Of a stretch of 64,000 bases of DNA, positions 41,101-49,101 are shown one piece after another (within the stretch, counting starts at the first letter, position 1; the number at the start of each line of letters is the position of its first letter). This DNA comes from Mycobacterium aquaticum. GTDB taxonomy: Bacteria; Actinomycetota; Actinomycetes; Mycobacteriales; Mycobacteriaceae. The notes beneath the pieces are model-generated. The model did no database searches. It saw nothing but the letters and a program-made list of their open reading frames with translations, and had not been told where the DNA came from. The stretch covers positions 55,025 to 119,024 of the forward strand of contig NZ_MVHF01000021.1 in the NCBI RefSeq assembly GCF_002086485.1, in the 5' to 3' direction. The position numbers and the translations under genes were made by a program.

Positions 41101-41649
41101 TCAGTTGCTGCGCAGCGTCCAAGCATGGCCGCGGAAGTGCAGCACCGTGCGGCTCACCGGCGCAATGTCGATGCGCCAGAACGATTTCGGTGGGGCATCC
41201 AAAGCAACCAGGACGGCCGCGCGGACGACCGCCGGGTGCGTGACCGCCACGAGCCTGCCGCGCTCGGCGGTCACCGTGTCCATCCACCGCCGCACGCGTG
41301 CGATCAGCTCCACGACGGTTTCCCCGCCGTGCGGCGCCTTTCCCGGATCGGTGAGCCAGATGGCCAGGTCGGCCGGGCGCACCCCGGAAAGCACGTCGCC
41401 GCGCCAGAGTCCGCAGTCCAGATCGGCCAGCAGCGGCTCGACCGTGGCGCGCAGGCCGAGCAGCTCGGCGGTCTGGCGGGTCCGCTTCTCCGGGCCGCAG
41501 TAGGCCCGGTCCACCGGGCCGAGCTCTATCGACGCATCCACCTGACGGTGCCCGAGGGAATTGAGTGGTTCGTCGATGGGGAACCGTCCGGCTGCCACGG
41601 CATCGGTCATGGCATGCGACACCAGCGACAGCCGGACGACTTCACTCAC
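41101..41649 (-). CDS. Histidine phosphatase-like protein with altered active site
   Basis: This is a 182-residue histidine phosphatase superfamily member. The usual Arg-His-Gly motif reads Ser-His-Ala, so the first catalytic Arg is lost. A later Arg (Lys-Arg-Thr-Arg-Gln-Thr-Ala) and the second His (Val-Thr-His-Pro) remain, so activity is uncertain. The GTG start overlaps the cbtA stop (GTGA), placing it in the cbtB-cbtA operon and under the cobalamin riboswitch. A role in corrinoid or nucleotide dephosphorylation would suit the context but is a guess. Confidence 0.82.
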   Translation of the reverse strand: MSEVVRLSLVSHAMTDAVAAGRFPIDEPLNSLGHRQVDASIELGPVDRAYCGPEKRTRQTAELLGLRATVEPLLADLDCGLWRGDVLSGVRPADLAIWLTDPGKAPHGGETVVELIARVRRWMDTVTAERGRLVAVTHPAVVRAAVLVALDAPPKSFWRIDIAPVSRTVLHFRGHAWTLRSN

Positions 41650-42416
41650 GCGGTCAGATGGCCCTGCTGCACGCGCCTGCCCTCGACGAGCCGGGTCGCG
41701 AGTACACCGAACACCAATCCGATCGTCGCCCAGATGACCACCTGCGTGCCGAGCGAATACAGCCGGAACGCGTAGAGGTCTTCGGGTGGGAAGCCGGACG
41801 GCGTCTCGTGGATGGCAGGCAGCACCAGCATCACGAGGCCAACCGCGACGATGTAGGCCGCGGCCCCGGCCAGCGCCGCGTTCCAGGCACCGAGCTTGGG
41901 CGCCAGCTGACTACCGAGGTAGACCGCCGCGACCATCAACAGCGCCGACAAGGCGACCATGAGCAGGTAGAGCAGCCCGCGCTGGGTGATGGTTTCCTCC
42001 AAGCTGGTCGCCGGAGGATTGGGCGCGTATTTGAGGGCAGGCACCACCCACAGGGCGATCAACATCGCGCCCGCGATCAACGCCGACAACGCGCGCACAG
42101 ACAGGCCGTTGACGCGGTTGTACGCCACGCAGAACACCACAGCGAACAGTGCGCCCATGGCGACCGCGAAGGCCAGCACGCCGAACCCCATGCCGATGTT
42201 GGACTGCACGCCGCGGGTGAACAGCTCGACGCTTTCACCGTGGCTGTGGCCGTGGCCGGTCGCGGCTTCCATCGCCTCATGTGCGGCCGACTGACGTTCC
42301 TCGAACTCGATGGCGCGGCCGATGATCGGTTCGAGGAAGACCTTGGCCCAGACGAAGGCGAGCACCCCGGCGAGGGCGCCGGCGAGAACGCCGCGCCCGA
42401 TGATGTGTTTTTCCAT
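41646..42416 (-). CDS. cbtA: Cobalt transporter subunit CbtA
   Basis: This is a 256-residue membrane protein with about five to six hydrophobic segments. A His-rich loop (Gly-His-Gly-His-Ser-His-Gly) near residue 55 is typical of CbtA. It works with CbtB in predicted cobalt uptake and is regulated by B12 riboswitches in many bacteria. The ATG at 42416 is chosen 22 bases after cbtB. A GTGA overlap links it to the downstream phosphatase-like gene. Confidence 0.88.
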   Translation of the reverse strand: MEKHIIGRGVLAGALAGVLAFVWAKVFLEPIIGRAIEFEERQSAAHEAMEAATGHGHSHGESVELFTRGVQSNIGMGFGVLAFAVAMGALFAVVFCVAYNRVNGLSVRALSALIAGAMLIALWVVPALKYAPNPPATSLEETITQRGLLYLLMVALSALLMVAAVYLGSQLAPKLGAWNAALAGAAAYIVAVGLVMLVLPAIHETPSGFPPEDLYAFRLYSLGTQVVIWATIGLVFGVLATRLVEGRRVQQGHLTA

Positions 42417-42438
42417 GTTTGCTTGCGCCGCCGGCGAA

Positions 42439-42654
42439 TCAGTGGCAGGGGAAGCCAAGCAGGTGCCGGGCGTCGTGGACGAACTCGTGGATGTACATGT
42501 TGTCGCCGAAGACCGAGGTGGCCCCCTGGTCGACGCCTACGAAGTAGAGCACGACGAGCGCCAGGAATGCCGTGAGGCTGAGCCACAGCACAGCCTTGGT
42601 TGCCGAGAGGTCGAGTGCGGGCGCGTGGCTCTTACGTGCCTCGGGAGAAGTCAT
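42439..42654 (-). CDS. cbtB: Cobalt transporter subunit CbtB
   Basis: CbtB is a 71-residue protein with one membrane segment (about 20-42) and a C-terminal His-rich motif, His-Glu-Phe-Val-His-Asp-Ala-Arg-His, ending Phe-Pro-Cys-His. This histidine motif is diagnostic of CbtB and is thought to bind cobalt. The ATG at 42654 follows AAAGGA seven bases upstream, close to the end of the cobalamin riboswitch. Confidence 0.9.
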   Translation of the reverse strand: MTSPEARKSHAPALDLSATKAVLWLSLTAFLALVVLYFVGVDQGATSVFGDNMYIHEFVHDARHLLGFPCH

Positions 42655-42664
42655 CAGGGGGTCC

Positions 42665-42768
42665 TTTCTGGGAGTTCGCGTCCCAGTGGCAGCTGTGACG
42701 GGCTCAGGGTCTGACTGTGTACAGTGGCGCGACCGTTCTGGATTCTCACCAGATTCCTTCGTCCGTCG
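42665..42768 (-). ncRNA. Cobalamin riboswitch upstream of cbtB
   Basis: Read on the minus strand, the leader contains GGTGAGAATCC, then GGTCGCGCCACTGT, then an AGTCAGACC stretch like the B12 box. These are in the order and spacing of cobalamin (B12-element) riboswitches. It ends about ten bases from the cbtB start and just overlaps the ribosome-binding region, suggesting translational control. High B12 should turn off the cobalt-uptake genes. The exact ends are approximate. Confidence 0.82.
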
Positions 42769-42804
42769 TTTACAGGTGCATCGTAAACCTGTGAATCTCC
42801 CGTG

Positions 42805-43170
42805 TCAGCCGCCGTACCCGAGTTGCTGTGCGGTGTACTTGGCGGCGTCGGTGACCGGCACGGCCTGCACGGCAGTGCCGTAGGCGCAGATCTCGGTCCA
42901 GGTGTCGCCGATCTCGGTGGTGTCGAAGCGCATCGCGACGATCGCGTTGCCGCCCCGGGCGCGGGCCTCGTTCATCAGCCGGCCCATCGCCTCGTTGCGG
43001 CTTTCGGCGAGGTTCTTGGTCATTCCCTGCAGCTCGCCGCCGAACATGCTCTTGAACCCGGCGCCCATCTGCGAGAAGGCGTTTCGGGACCGCACTGTCA
43101 GCCCGAAGACCTCGCCGCAGACCCGCTGAATTTCCCAGCCCGGAATGTCGTTGGTGGTGACGATCAGCAT
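42805..43170 (-). CDS. YbjQ/UPF0145 family protein
   Basis: This is a 121-residue protein of the YbjQ (UPF0145) family, sometimes called a heavy-metal-binding domain. Motifs are Val-Thr-Thr-Asn-Asp-Ile-Pro-Gly and Gly-Gly-Asn-Ala-Ile-Val-Ala-Met-Arg-Phe-Asp. It contains two cysteines. An AAGGAAGGG site precedes the ATG. It lies upstream of the riboswitch and has its own start. The biochemical role is unknown. Confidence 0.88.
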   Translation of the reverse strand: MLIVTTNDIPGWEIQRVCGEVFGLTVRSRNAFSQMGAGFKSMFGGELQGMTKNLAESRNEAMGRLMNEARARGGNAIVAMRFDTTEIGDTWTEICAYGTAVQAVPVTDAAKYTAQQLGYGG

Positions 43171-43278
43171 GGTAGAGCCCTTCCTTGGTGGGTGAAGATG
43201 TGTGACAACGCAAATACCGGTCGGTGAATCCCGTTGCTATGCACTGCCTGTGACATACCTGGACCACATAATCACGCC

Positions 43279-44268
43279 GTGAATCAACTCTTTCGCCGTG
43301 TTCGCGTGTTTGCAGCAGCCCTGACTGTAGTGATGCCGTTCCTGTCGATGCCGACGGCAACGGCCGACCCGCCGCAAGGCGGCGCGCACATCACCGGCAT
43401 CGAGCACGTCAACGATCGCTGGGACAAGGTTTCGGTGTACTCACCCGCCATGAACCAGGTGATCGTCAACGACGTGTTCAAGGCCCCACGCTCGGGTGCG
43501 CCGACGTTCTACCTTCTGCCCGGTATCGACGGTGGCGACAACCTCGACCCGGGCGGCAACTTCGCACCCGGTGCCAAGAGTTGGTTCGGAATGACCGACA
43601 TCCAAGGTTTCTTCGCCAACAAGAACGTCAACGTCGTGTCCCCGCTCGGTGGGCAGTTCAGCTGGTGGACCGACTGGGTCAACGACGGCAGCAAGCAGTA
43701 CCAGACCTACATGACCCGTGAACTGCCGCCGGTGATCAACGCGCAGTACAACACGAACGGGCGCAACGCGGTCGGCGGACTGTCGAGCACCGGCGGCACC
43801 GCCGTCGACTACGCCGTCCAGGCCCCCGGGCTGTTCCGGGCGGTCGGCTCCTACAGCGGTCTGCTCAACCCCTCCGATAACGCCCAGCAAGTCTCACTGA
43901 CCTTGATGGGTGGCGGGCTCAGCGCGGACAACATGTGGGGCCCGGCCGGTGGTCCGCTGTGGGTCGCGCACGATCCCACCAAGAACGTCGGGAAGCTGAA
44001 AGGCACCGCCGTCTACGCGGCAGCCTCGACCAGTGGTGGCGAAGGCGCCGTCGACCGGCTGCCAGAGGGCTTCGGACCCAATGTCACCGGCGGGCTGATC
44101 GAGCGCATCGTCTCCGACAGCACCCGGGCATTTGCCGACGCCGCGGCGGCCGCCGGGGTTCCGGTGCACTACGTCGCCCGCCCGGAGGGCTCGCACACGT
44201 GGGGCCTTTTCGAGTCGGAGATGCAGGAGTCCTGGAACACCACCATCGGGCCCGCCCTGGGCAGTTAG
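43279..44268 (+). CDS. Antigen 85-like secreted esterase/mycolyltransferase family protein
   Basis: This is a 329-residue secreted alpha/beta hydrolase of the antigen 85 family. The signal peptide spans 1-about 30 (Thr-Ala-Thr-Ala-Asp). The nucleophile elbow reads Gly-Gly-Leu-Ser-Ser-Thr-Gly-Gly, and the C-terminal catalytic His is in Gly-Ser-His-Thr-Trp. The antigen 85 fold is clear (Phe-Tyr-Leu-Leu-Pro-Gly and the Trp-Trp-Thr-Asp-Trp segment), but key mycolyl-binding loops differ, so it could be a simple esterase. The start is a GTG at 43279. A strong terminator follows. Confidence 0.83.
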   Translation: MNQLFRRVRVFAAALTVVMPFLSMPTATADPPQGGAHITGIEHVNDRWDKVSVYSPAMNQVIVNDVFKAPRSGAPTFYLLPGIDGGDNLDPGGNFAPGAKSWFGMTDIQGFFANKNVNVVSPLGGQFSWWTDWVNDGSKQYQTYMTRELPPVINAQYNTNGRNAVGGLSSTGGTAVDYAVQAPGLFRAVGSYSGLLNPSDNAQQVSLTLMGGGLSADNMWGPAGGPLWVAHDPTKNVGKLKGTAVYAAASTSGGEGAVDRLPEGFGPNVTGGLIERIVSDSTRAFADAAAAAGVPVHYVARPEGSHTWGLFESEMQESWNTTIGPALGS

Positions 44269-44275
44269 CCCACAA

Positions 44276-44315
44276 CAACAAAAATGCCCCCACCGAGGTG
44301 GGGGCATTTTTGTTG
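44276..44315. terminator. Strong bidirectional terminator
   Basis: The perfect 18-base inverted arms (AATGCCCCCAC core) enclose a four-base CGAG loop. A-rich and T-rich flanks form a U tract in both directions. It lies between the convergent esterase gene and clpC1, whose stop is four bases further on. Confidence 0.9.
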
Positions 44316-44319
44316 GCGC

Positions 44320-46848
44320 TTATTCCGCAGTGACTGCGGCCTTGGCCAAGTCGGGACCATCCTGGCTGGCGCTCTTCGGCTTGCCCACGAAGGTGAACTT
44401 CGCGTCCTCGCCGGCACCTTCGCCGTCCCAGCCCTCGACGTCGACCGTGACGAGCTGCCCGGGACCGACCTCGTCGAACAGGATCTTCTCCGAGAGCTGG
44501 TCCTCGATCTCGCGCTGGATGGTGCGGCGCAGCGGCCGAGCACCCAGCACCGGATCGAAGCCACGCTTGGCCAGCAGGGCCTTGGCCTTCGGCGTCAGCT
44601 CCATGGCCATGTCCTTGGTCTTGAGCTGGTTGCCGACCCGGCTGATCATCAGGTCGACCATCTTGATGATCTCGTCCTGCGTCAGCTGGTGGAACACGAT
44701 GATGTCGTCGATACGGTTGAGGAACTCAGGCCGGAAGTGCTTCTTGAGCTCGTCGTTGACCTTCTGCTTCATCCGCTCGTAGTTGTTCTCACCGCCGCCC
44801 TGCGTGAAGCCCAGGCCGACCGCCTTGCTGATGTCCGACGTGCCGAGGTTCGACGTGAAGATCAGCACGGTGTTCTTGAAGTCGACCGTGCGACCCTGAC
44901 CGTCGGTGAGGCGGCCGTCCTCAAGGACCTGCAACAGGCTGTTGTAGATCTCCTGGTGGGCCTTCTCGATCTCGTCGAACAGCACGACGCTGAACGGCTT
45001 GCGGCGCACCTTCTCGGTGAGCTGGCCGCCCTCTTCGTAGCCGACGTATCCGGGGGGAGCGCCGAACAGCCGCGACGCGGTGAAGCGGTCGTGGAACTCG
45101 CCCATGTCGATCTGGATGAGCGCGTCGTCCTCGCCGAACAGGAAGTTGGCCAGCGCCTTGGACAGCTCGGTCTTACCGACACCGGACGGGCCGGCGAAGA
45201 TGAACGAGCCGGACGGACGCTTCGGGTCCTTCAGGCCGGCACGGGTGCGGCGGATGGCCTTGGAGACGGCCTTGACGGCGTCCTCCTGGCCGATGATCCG
45301 CTTGTGCAGCTCGTCCTCCATGCGCAGCAGCCGAGTGGTCTCCTCCTCGGTCAGCTTGAACACGGGGATACCGGTCCAGTTGCCGAGCACCTCGGCGATC
45401 TGCTCGTCGTCGACCTCCGCGACGACGTCGAGATCACCCGAGCGCCACTGCTTTTCCCGCTCGGCACGCTGGGCCACCAGCTGCTTCTCGGAATCGCGCA
45501 GCCGCGCGGCCTTCTCGAAGTCCTGCGCGTCGATCGCCGATTCCTTCTCCCGGCGGGCGTCGGCGATCTTCTCGTCGAACTCGCGCAGGTCTGGCGGAGC
45601 GGTCATCCGGCGGATGCGCATCCGGGCGCCTGCCTCGTCGATCAGGTCGATGGCCTTGTCCGGCAGGAACCGGTCGTTGATGTACCGGTCGGCCAGGGTC
45701 GCGGCAGCCACCATCGCGCTGTCGGTGATGGAGACGCGGTGGTGCGCCTCGTAGCGGTCGCGCAGCCCCTTGAGGATCTCGATGGTGTGCTCGACCGTCG
45801 GCTCGCCGACCTGCACGGGCTGGAAGCGGCGCTCCAGCGCGGCGTCCTTCTCGATGTACTTGCGGTACTCGTCGAGGGTGGTCGCACCGATGGTCTGCAG
45901 CTCACCACGGGCCAGCTTCGGCTTCAGGATCGAAGCGGCGTCGATGGCGCCCTCGGCGGCACCCGCACCGACCAGCGTGTGCAGCTCATCGATGAACAGG
46001 ATGATGTCGCCGCGGGTGTTGATCTCCTTGAGCACCTTCTTGAGGCGTTCCTCGAAGTCACCGCGGTAGCGGCTGCCCGCGACCAGCGAACCCAGGTCGA
46101 GGGTGTAGAGCTGCTTGTCCTTGAGCGTCTCGGGGACCTCGCCGTGCACGATGGCCTGGGCCAGGCCCTCGACGACGGCGGTCTTGCCGACGCCGGGCTC
46201 GCCGATCAGCACCGGGTTGTTCTTGGTGCGACGGCTCAGCACCTGCATGACCCGCTCGATTTCCTTCTCGCGGCCGATGACCGGATCGAGCTTGCCTTCC
46301 ATGGCGGCGGCGGTCAGGTTGCGGCCGAACTGGTCGAGCACCAGCGACGTCGAGGGGTTGCCCGACTCGCCTCCGCGACCACCGGTGCCCGCCTCGGCGG
46401 CCTCCTTGCCCTGGTACCCGCTGAGCAGCTGGATGACCTGCTGGCGCACCCGGGTCAGTTCCGCACCGAGCTTCACCAGCACCTGGGCCGCGACGCCCTC
46501 ACCCTCACGGATCAGGCCGAGCAGGATGTGCTCGGTGCCGATGTAGTTGTGGCCGAGCTGCAGCGCCTCGCGCAGGCTCAGCTCAAGCACCTTCTTGGCG
46601 CGTGGGGTGAACGGGATGTGGCCGGACGGCGCCTGCTGCCCCTGGCCGATGATCTCCTCGACCTGGCTGCGAACACCTTCCAGCGAGATACCCAGCGATT
46701 CCAGCGACTTGGCGGCGACGCCTTCGCCTTCGTGAATGAGGCCCAAGAGGATGTGCTCGGTGCCGATGTAGTTGTGGTTGAGCATCCGGGCTTCTTCTTG
46801 CGCCAGGACGACGACCCTGCGGGCACGGTCGGTGAATCTCTCAAACAT
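44320..46848 (-). CDS. clpC1: ClpC1 AAA+ protease ATPase
   Basis: ClpC1 (842 residues) unfolds substrates for the ClpP1P2 protease and is essential in mycobacteria. An N-terminal pair of Clp-N repeats (1-about 145) is followed by AAA domain 1 with Walker A Gly-Glu-Pro-Gly-Val-Gly-Lys-Thr and a UVR-like middle region. AAA domain 2 has Gly-Pro-Ser-Gly-Val-Gly-Lys-Thr. The ATG at 46848 starts at the family N-terminus. A ClgR-type box and a stress-sigma-like promoter lie upstream, between it and lsr2. Confidence 0.97.
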   Translation of the reverse strand: MFERFTDRARRVVVLAQEEARMLNHNYIGTEHILLGLIHEGEGVAAKSLESLGISLEGVRSQVEEIIGQGQQAPSGHIPFTPRAKKVLELSLREALQLGHNYIGTEHILLGLIREGEGVAAQVLVKLGAELTRVRQQVIQLLSGYQGKEAAEAGTGGRGGESGNPSTSLVLDQFGRNLTAAAMEGKLDPVIGREKEIERVMQVLSRRTKNNPVLIGEPGVGKTAVVEGLAQAIVHGEVPETLKDKQLYTLDLGSLVAGSRYRGDFEERLKKVLKEINTRGDIILFIDELHTLVGAGAAEGAIDAASILKPKLARGELQTIGATTLDEYRKYIEKDAALERRFQPVQVGEPTVEHTIEILKGLRDRYEAHHRVSITDSAMVAAATLADRYINDRFLPDKAIDLIDEAGARMRIRRMTAPPDLREFDEKIADARREKESAIDAQDFEKAARLRDSEKQLVAQRAEREKQWRSGDLDVVAEVDDEQIAEVLGNWTGIPVFKLTEEETTRLLRMEDELHKRIIGQEDAVKAVSKAIRRTRAGLKDPKRPSGSFIFAGPSGVGKTELSKALANFLFGEDDALIQIDMGEFHDRFTASRLFGAPPGYVGYEEGGQLTEKVRRKPFSVVLFDEIEKAHQEIYNSLLQVLEDGRLTDGQGRTVDFKNTVLIFTSNLGTSDISKAVGLGFTQGGGENNYERMKQKVNDELKKHFRPEFLNRIDDIIVFHQLTQDEIIKMVDLMISRVGNQLKTKDMAMELTPKAKALLAKRGFDPVLGARPLRRTIQREIEDQLSEKILFDEVGPGQLVTVDVEGWDGEGAGEDAKFTFVGKPKSASQDGPDLAKAAVTAE

Positions 46849-46993
46849 CGGTGGTTACCTGCTCTCCGTCGCATAGCGGTACTGACGCGCAGCACTCCGC
46901 ACGTAGTACATGCCGTCCACTCTAGTGGGCGGCAGCTTCGGGTGCGGAGCTTGGTTGCGCGTTTACCCCGTGTACCCGATGCTGCAGACGATC

Positions 46994-47020
46994 AACGCCG
47001 CTGGTGCACGAAACGTTTCC
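46994..47020 (-). promoter_or_regulatory. Candidate SigE/SigH-type promoter of clpC1
   Basis: On the minus strand GGAA (at 47020-47017) and CGTTG (at 46998-46994) are separated by 19 bases, fitting the GGAA-N18-20-CGTT pattern of mycobacterial extracytoplasmic sigma factors. It would give a leader of about 140 bases. This is motif evidence only. Confidence 0.38.
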
Positions 47021-47038
47021 GCAAATGGGCACCGAAAG

Positions 47039-47055
47039 GTTCGCCGCTAGCGAAA
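47039..47055. promoter_or_regulatory. ClgR-type activator box of clpC1
   Basis: GTTCGC-CGCTA-GCGAAA matches the actinobacterial ClgR operator GTTCGC-N5-GCGAAC at 11 of 12 positions. It lies 18 bases upstream of the candidate -35 element, a suitable place for an activator, and just after the lsr2 stop side. ClgR activates clp genes in related bacteria. Confidence 0.55.
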
Positions 47056-47101
47056 ACACGGACCGGCGGTGACCGCCGATCCGTGTACTGGCAATTCTCT
47101 T

Positions 47102-47446
47102 TTACGTTGCCGCATGGAATGCGTCGATCACGTCGGCGGGAATCCGGCCCCGGGTCGACACATTGTGCCCGTTGCGGCGGGCCCATTCGCGGATGGCTGC
47201 GCTCTGTTCACGGTCGATGGCCCCGCGGCCCCGGCCCGCCGGGCTCGCCGCGCGTCCGCGCCTGCGGCCACCGACACGACGTCCGGCCTCGACCCATTGT
47301 TTGAGATCGTTACGAAGCTTGGTCGCATTCTTGGACGAAAGATCGATCTCATAGGTGACGCCGTCGAGACCGAATTCGACCGTCTCGTCGGCGGTGGCTG
47401 CACCATCGAAATCGTCAACCAACGTGACGGTCACTTTCTTTGCCAT
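47102..47446 (-). CDS. lsr2: Nucleoid-associated xenogeneic silencer Lsr2
   Basis: Lsr2 (114 residues) is an H-NS-like protein that coats AT-rich DNA and silences acquired genes. The N-terminal oligomerisation domain (1-about 60) and the C-terminal DNA-binding domain with the minor-groove Arg-Gly-Arg hook (99-101) are intact. A basic linker with Gly-Arg-Arg-Arg-Gly-Arg joins them. The ATG at 47446 is chosen; the longer frame is not supported. It lies between lysS and clpC1, matching Rv3597c. Confidence 0.97.
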   Translation of the reverse strand: MAKKVTVTLVDDFDGAATADETVEFGLDGVTYEIDLSSKNATKLRNDLKQWVEAGRRVGGRRRGRAASPAGRGRGAIDREQSAAIREWARRNGHNVSTRGRIPADVIDAFHAAT

Positions 47447-47562
47447 TACCCCGCACCGAACCCTTCTGCCTACGCATTGATGAGTAGTTGCCAGTATCCC
47501 GCCTCGTTGACCAATGTGCCACACCGACGCGCGCGAATACAACAGATCAGGTTCGAAGTCAC

Positions 47563-49086
47563 TCAGTTGCCGAGACGCCGGACAATCGGGAACAAAACCG
47601 TCTCCCGAATTGAAAGGCCCGTCAATGCCATCAACAACCGGTCGATACCCATTCCGGTACCAGTCGTCGGTGGCATCGCATACTCCAATGCGGCAAGGAA
47701 ATCCTCGTCGAGAACCATTGCCTCGTCATCTCCGGCAGCTGCGGCGCGGGCCTGGGCCGCGAAACGTTCGCGTTGGATTACCGGATCGATCAACTCGGAG
47801 TAACCGGTCGCGAGTTCGAAGTTACGGATGTACAGATCCCATTTTTCTGTCACTCCGACAATACTTCGGTGCGCGCGCACCAGCGGCGTGGTCTCGACCG
47901 GGAAGTCCCGTACGAACGTGGGCGCCCACAACTTGTCGCCCACGGTGTGTTCCCAGAGTTCTTCCACCAATTTCCCGTGCCCGTAGCCGCGATCGCGGGG
48001 AATCTCGGCACCGAGTTGATCGGCGATCTGCCACAACCGCTCCACCGATGTCTGCGGCGTGATCTCTTCACCGAGTGCTTGCGACAGAGACGGATACATT
48101 TCGACGGAGTCCCATTGGCCGTCGAGATCGTAGACCGTGCCGTCGGGCAATGGCACTTGTCTGGTACCCAGCGCTTCGTCGGCGACCTCCTGAATAACTT
48201 CCCGGGTGACCGTCGCCGAGTCGTTGTAGTCACCGTAGGCCTGATATGTCTCCAGCATCGCGAATTCCGGCGAGTGCGTGGAATCGACACCTTCGTTGCG
48301 AAAGTTCCGATTTAACTCGAACACCTTCTCAAAACCACCGACCGCACACCGTTTCAGGAACAGTTCCGGCGCGATGCGCAGGTAGAGATCGACGTCGAGC
48401 GCATTGGAGTGGGTAATGAACGGACGTGCGGCCGCGCCGCCCGCCTGGGTCTGCAGCATCGGCGTCTCGACTTCGAGGAATCCGCGCCGTTCCAGAGCGT
48501 TGCGCACCGCACGGACGACGGCGACGCGCTGTCGCGCGATGGTGCGCGCCTCCGGTCGGACAATCAGATCGACATAGCGCTGCCGCACCCGCATTTCTTC
48601 ACTCATTTCTTTATGAGCAACGGGAAGCGGTCGCAGCGCCTTGGCAGCCATCTGCCAGGAATCGGCCAACACCGACAATTCGCCGCGTTTGGAGCTGATC
48701 ACCTCGCCGTGGACGAAAACGATGTCACCGAGGTCGACATCGCTCTTCCAGCTGTCCAGCGATTCCTGACCCACCTGCGCCAGGCTGATCATCACCTGCA
48801 GCTGGGTCCCGTCCCCTTCCTGCAGGGTCGCGAAACAAAGCTTGCCGGAGTTGCGGGCGAACACCACCCGGCCTGCGACGCCGACCACCTGACCGGTCTG
48901 GGTGTCGGCTTCCAGGTCGGGGTAGGCGCTGCGCAGCTCGGCCAGCGTGTGGGTGCGCGGCACGACGACCGGATACGGTTCACGGCCCTCGGCCAGCAAC
49001 CGTTCCCGCTTGGCCTGACGGATCCGGAACTGCTCGGGGATGTCGGCCTGGGACTCGGACGCTACGTGGCTATCGGCTTGGGTCAC
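47563..49086 (-). CDS. lysS: Lysyl-tRNA synthetase
   Basis: LysS (507 residues) is a class II synthetase with an N-terminal OB-fold anticodon-binding domain (about 60-160). Class II motif 2 is visible (Arg-Asn-Phe-Arg-Asn-Glu-Gly), and motif 3 is near the end (Gly-Met-Gly-Ile-Asp-Arg-Leu). It starts with a GTG at 49086; a shorter GTG start eight codons in is also possible. It is a stand-alone enzyme without the membrane domain of the LysX form. Confidence 0.95.
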   Translation of the reverse strand: MTQADSHVASESQADIPEQFRIRQAKRERLLAEGREPYPVVVPRTHTLAELRSAYPDLEADTQTGQVVGVAGRVVFARNSGKLCFATLQEGDGTQLQVMISLAQVGQESLDSWKSDVDLGDIVFVHGEVISSKRGELSVLADSWQMAAKALRPLPVAHKEMSEEMRVRQRYVDLIVRPEARTIARQRVAVVRAVRNALERRGFLEVETPMLQTQAGGAAARPFITHSNALDVDLYLRIAPELFLKRCAVGGFEKVFELNRNFRNEGVDSTHSPEFAMLETYQAYGDYNDSATVTREVIQEVADEALGTRQVPLPDGTVYDLDGQWDSVEMYPSLSQALGEEITPQTSVERLWQIADQLGAEIPRDRGYGHGKLVEELWEHTVGDKLWAPTFVRDFPVETTPLVRAHRSIVGVTEKWDLYIRNFELATGYSELIDPVIQRERFAAQARAAAAGDDEAMVLDEDFLAALEYAMPPTTGTGMGIDRLLMALTGLSIRETVLFPIVRRLGN

Positions 49087-49101
49087 GAAATGCCAGCTTA
49101 G

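Noticed and set aside
44284..47304. A 1006-codon frame antisense to clpC1
   Set aside because: It is a GC-driven shadow of clpC1 (Val/Leu/Asp/Gly-rich mirror composition); the clpC1 frame carries all AAA+ motifs.
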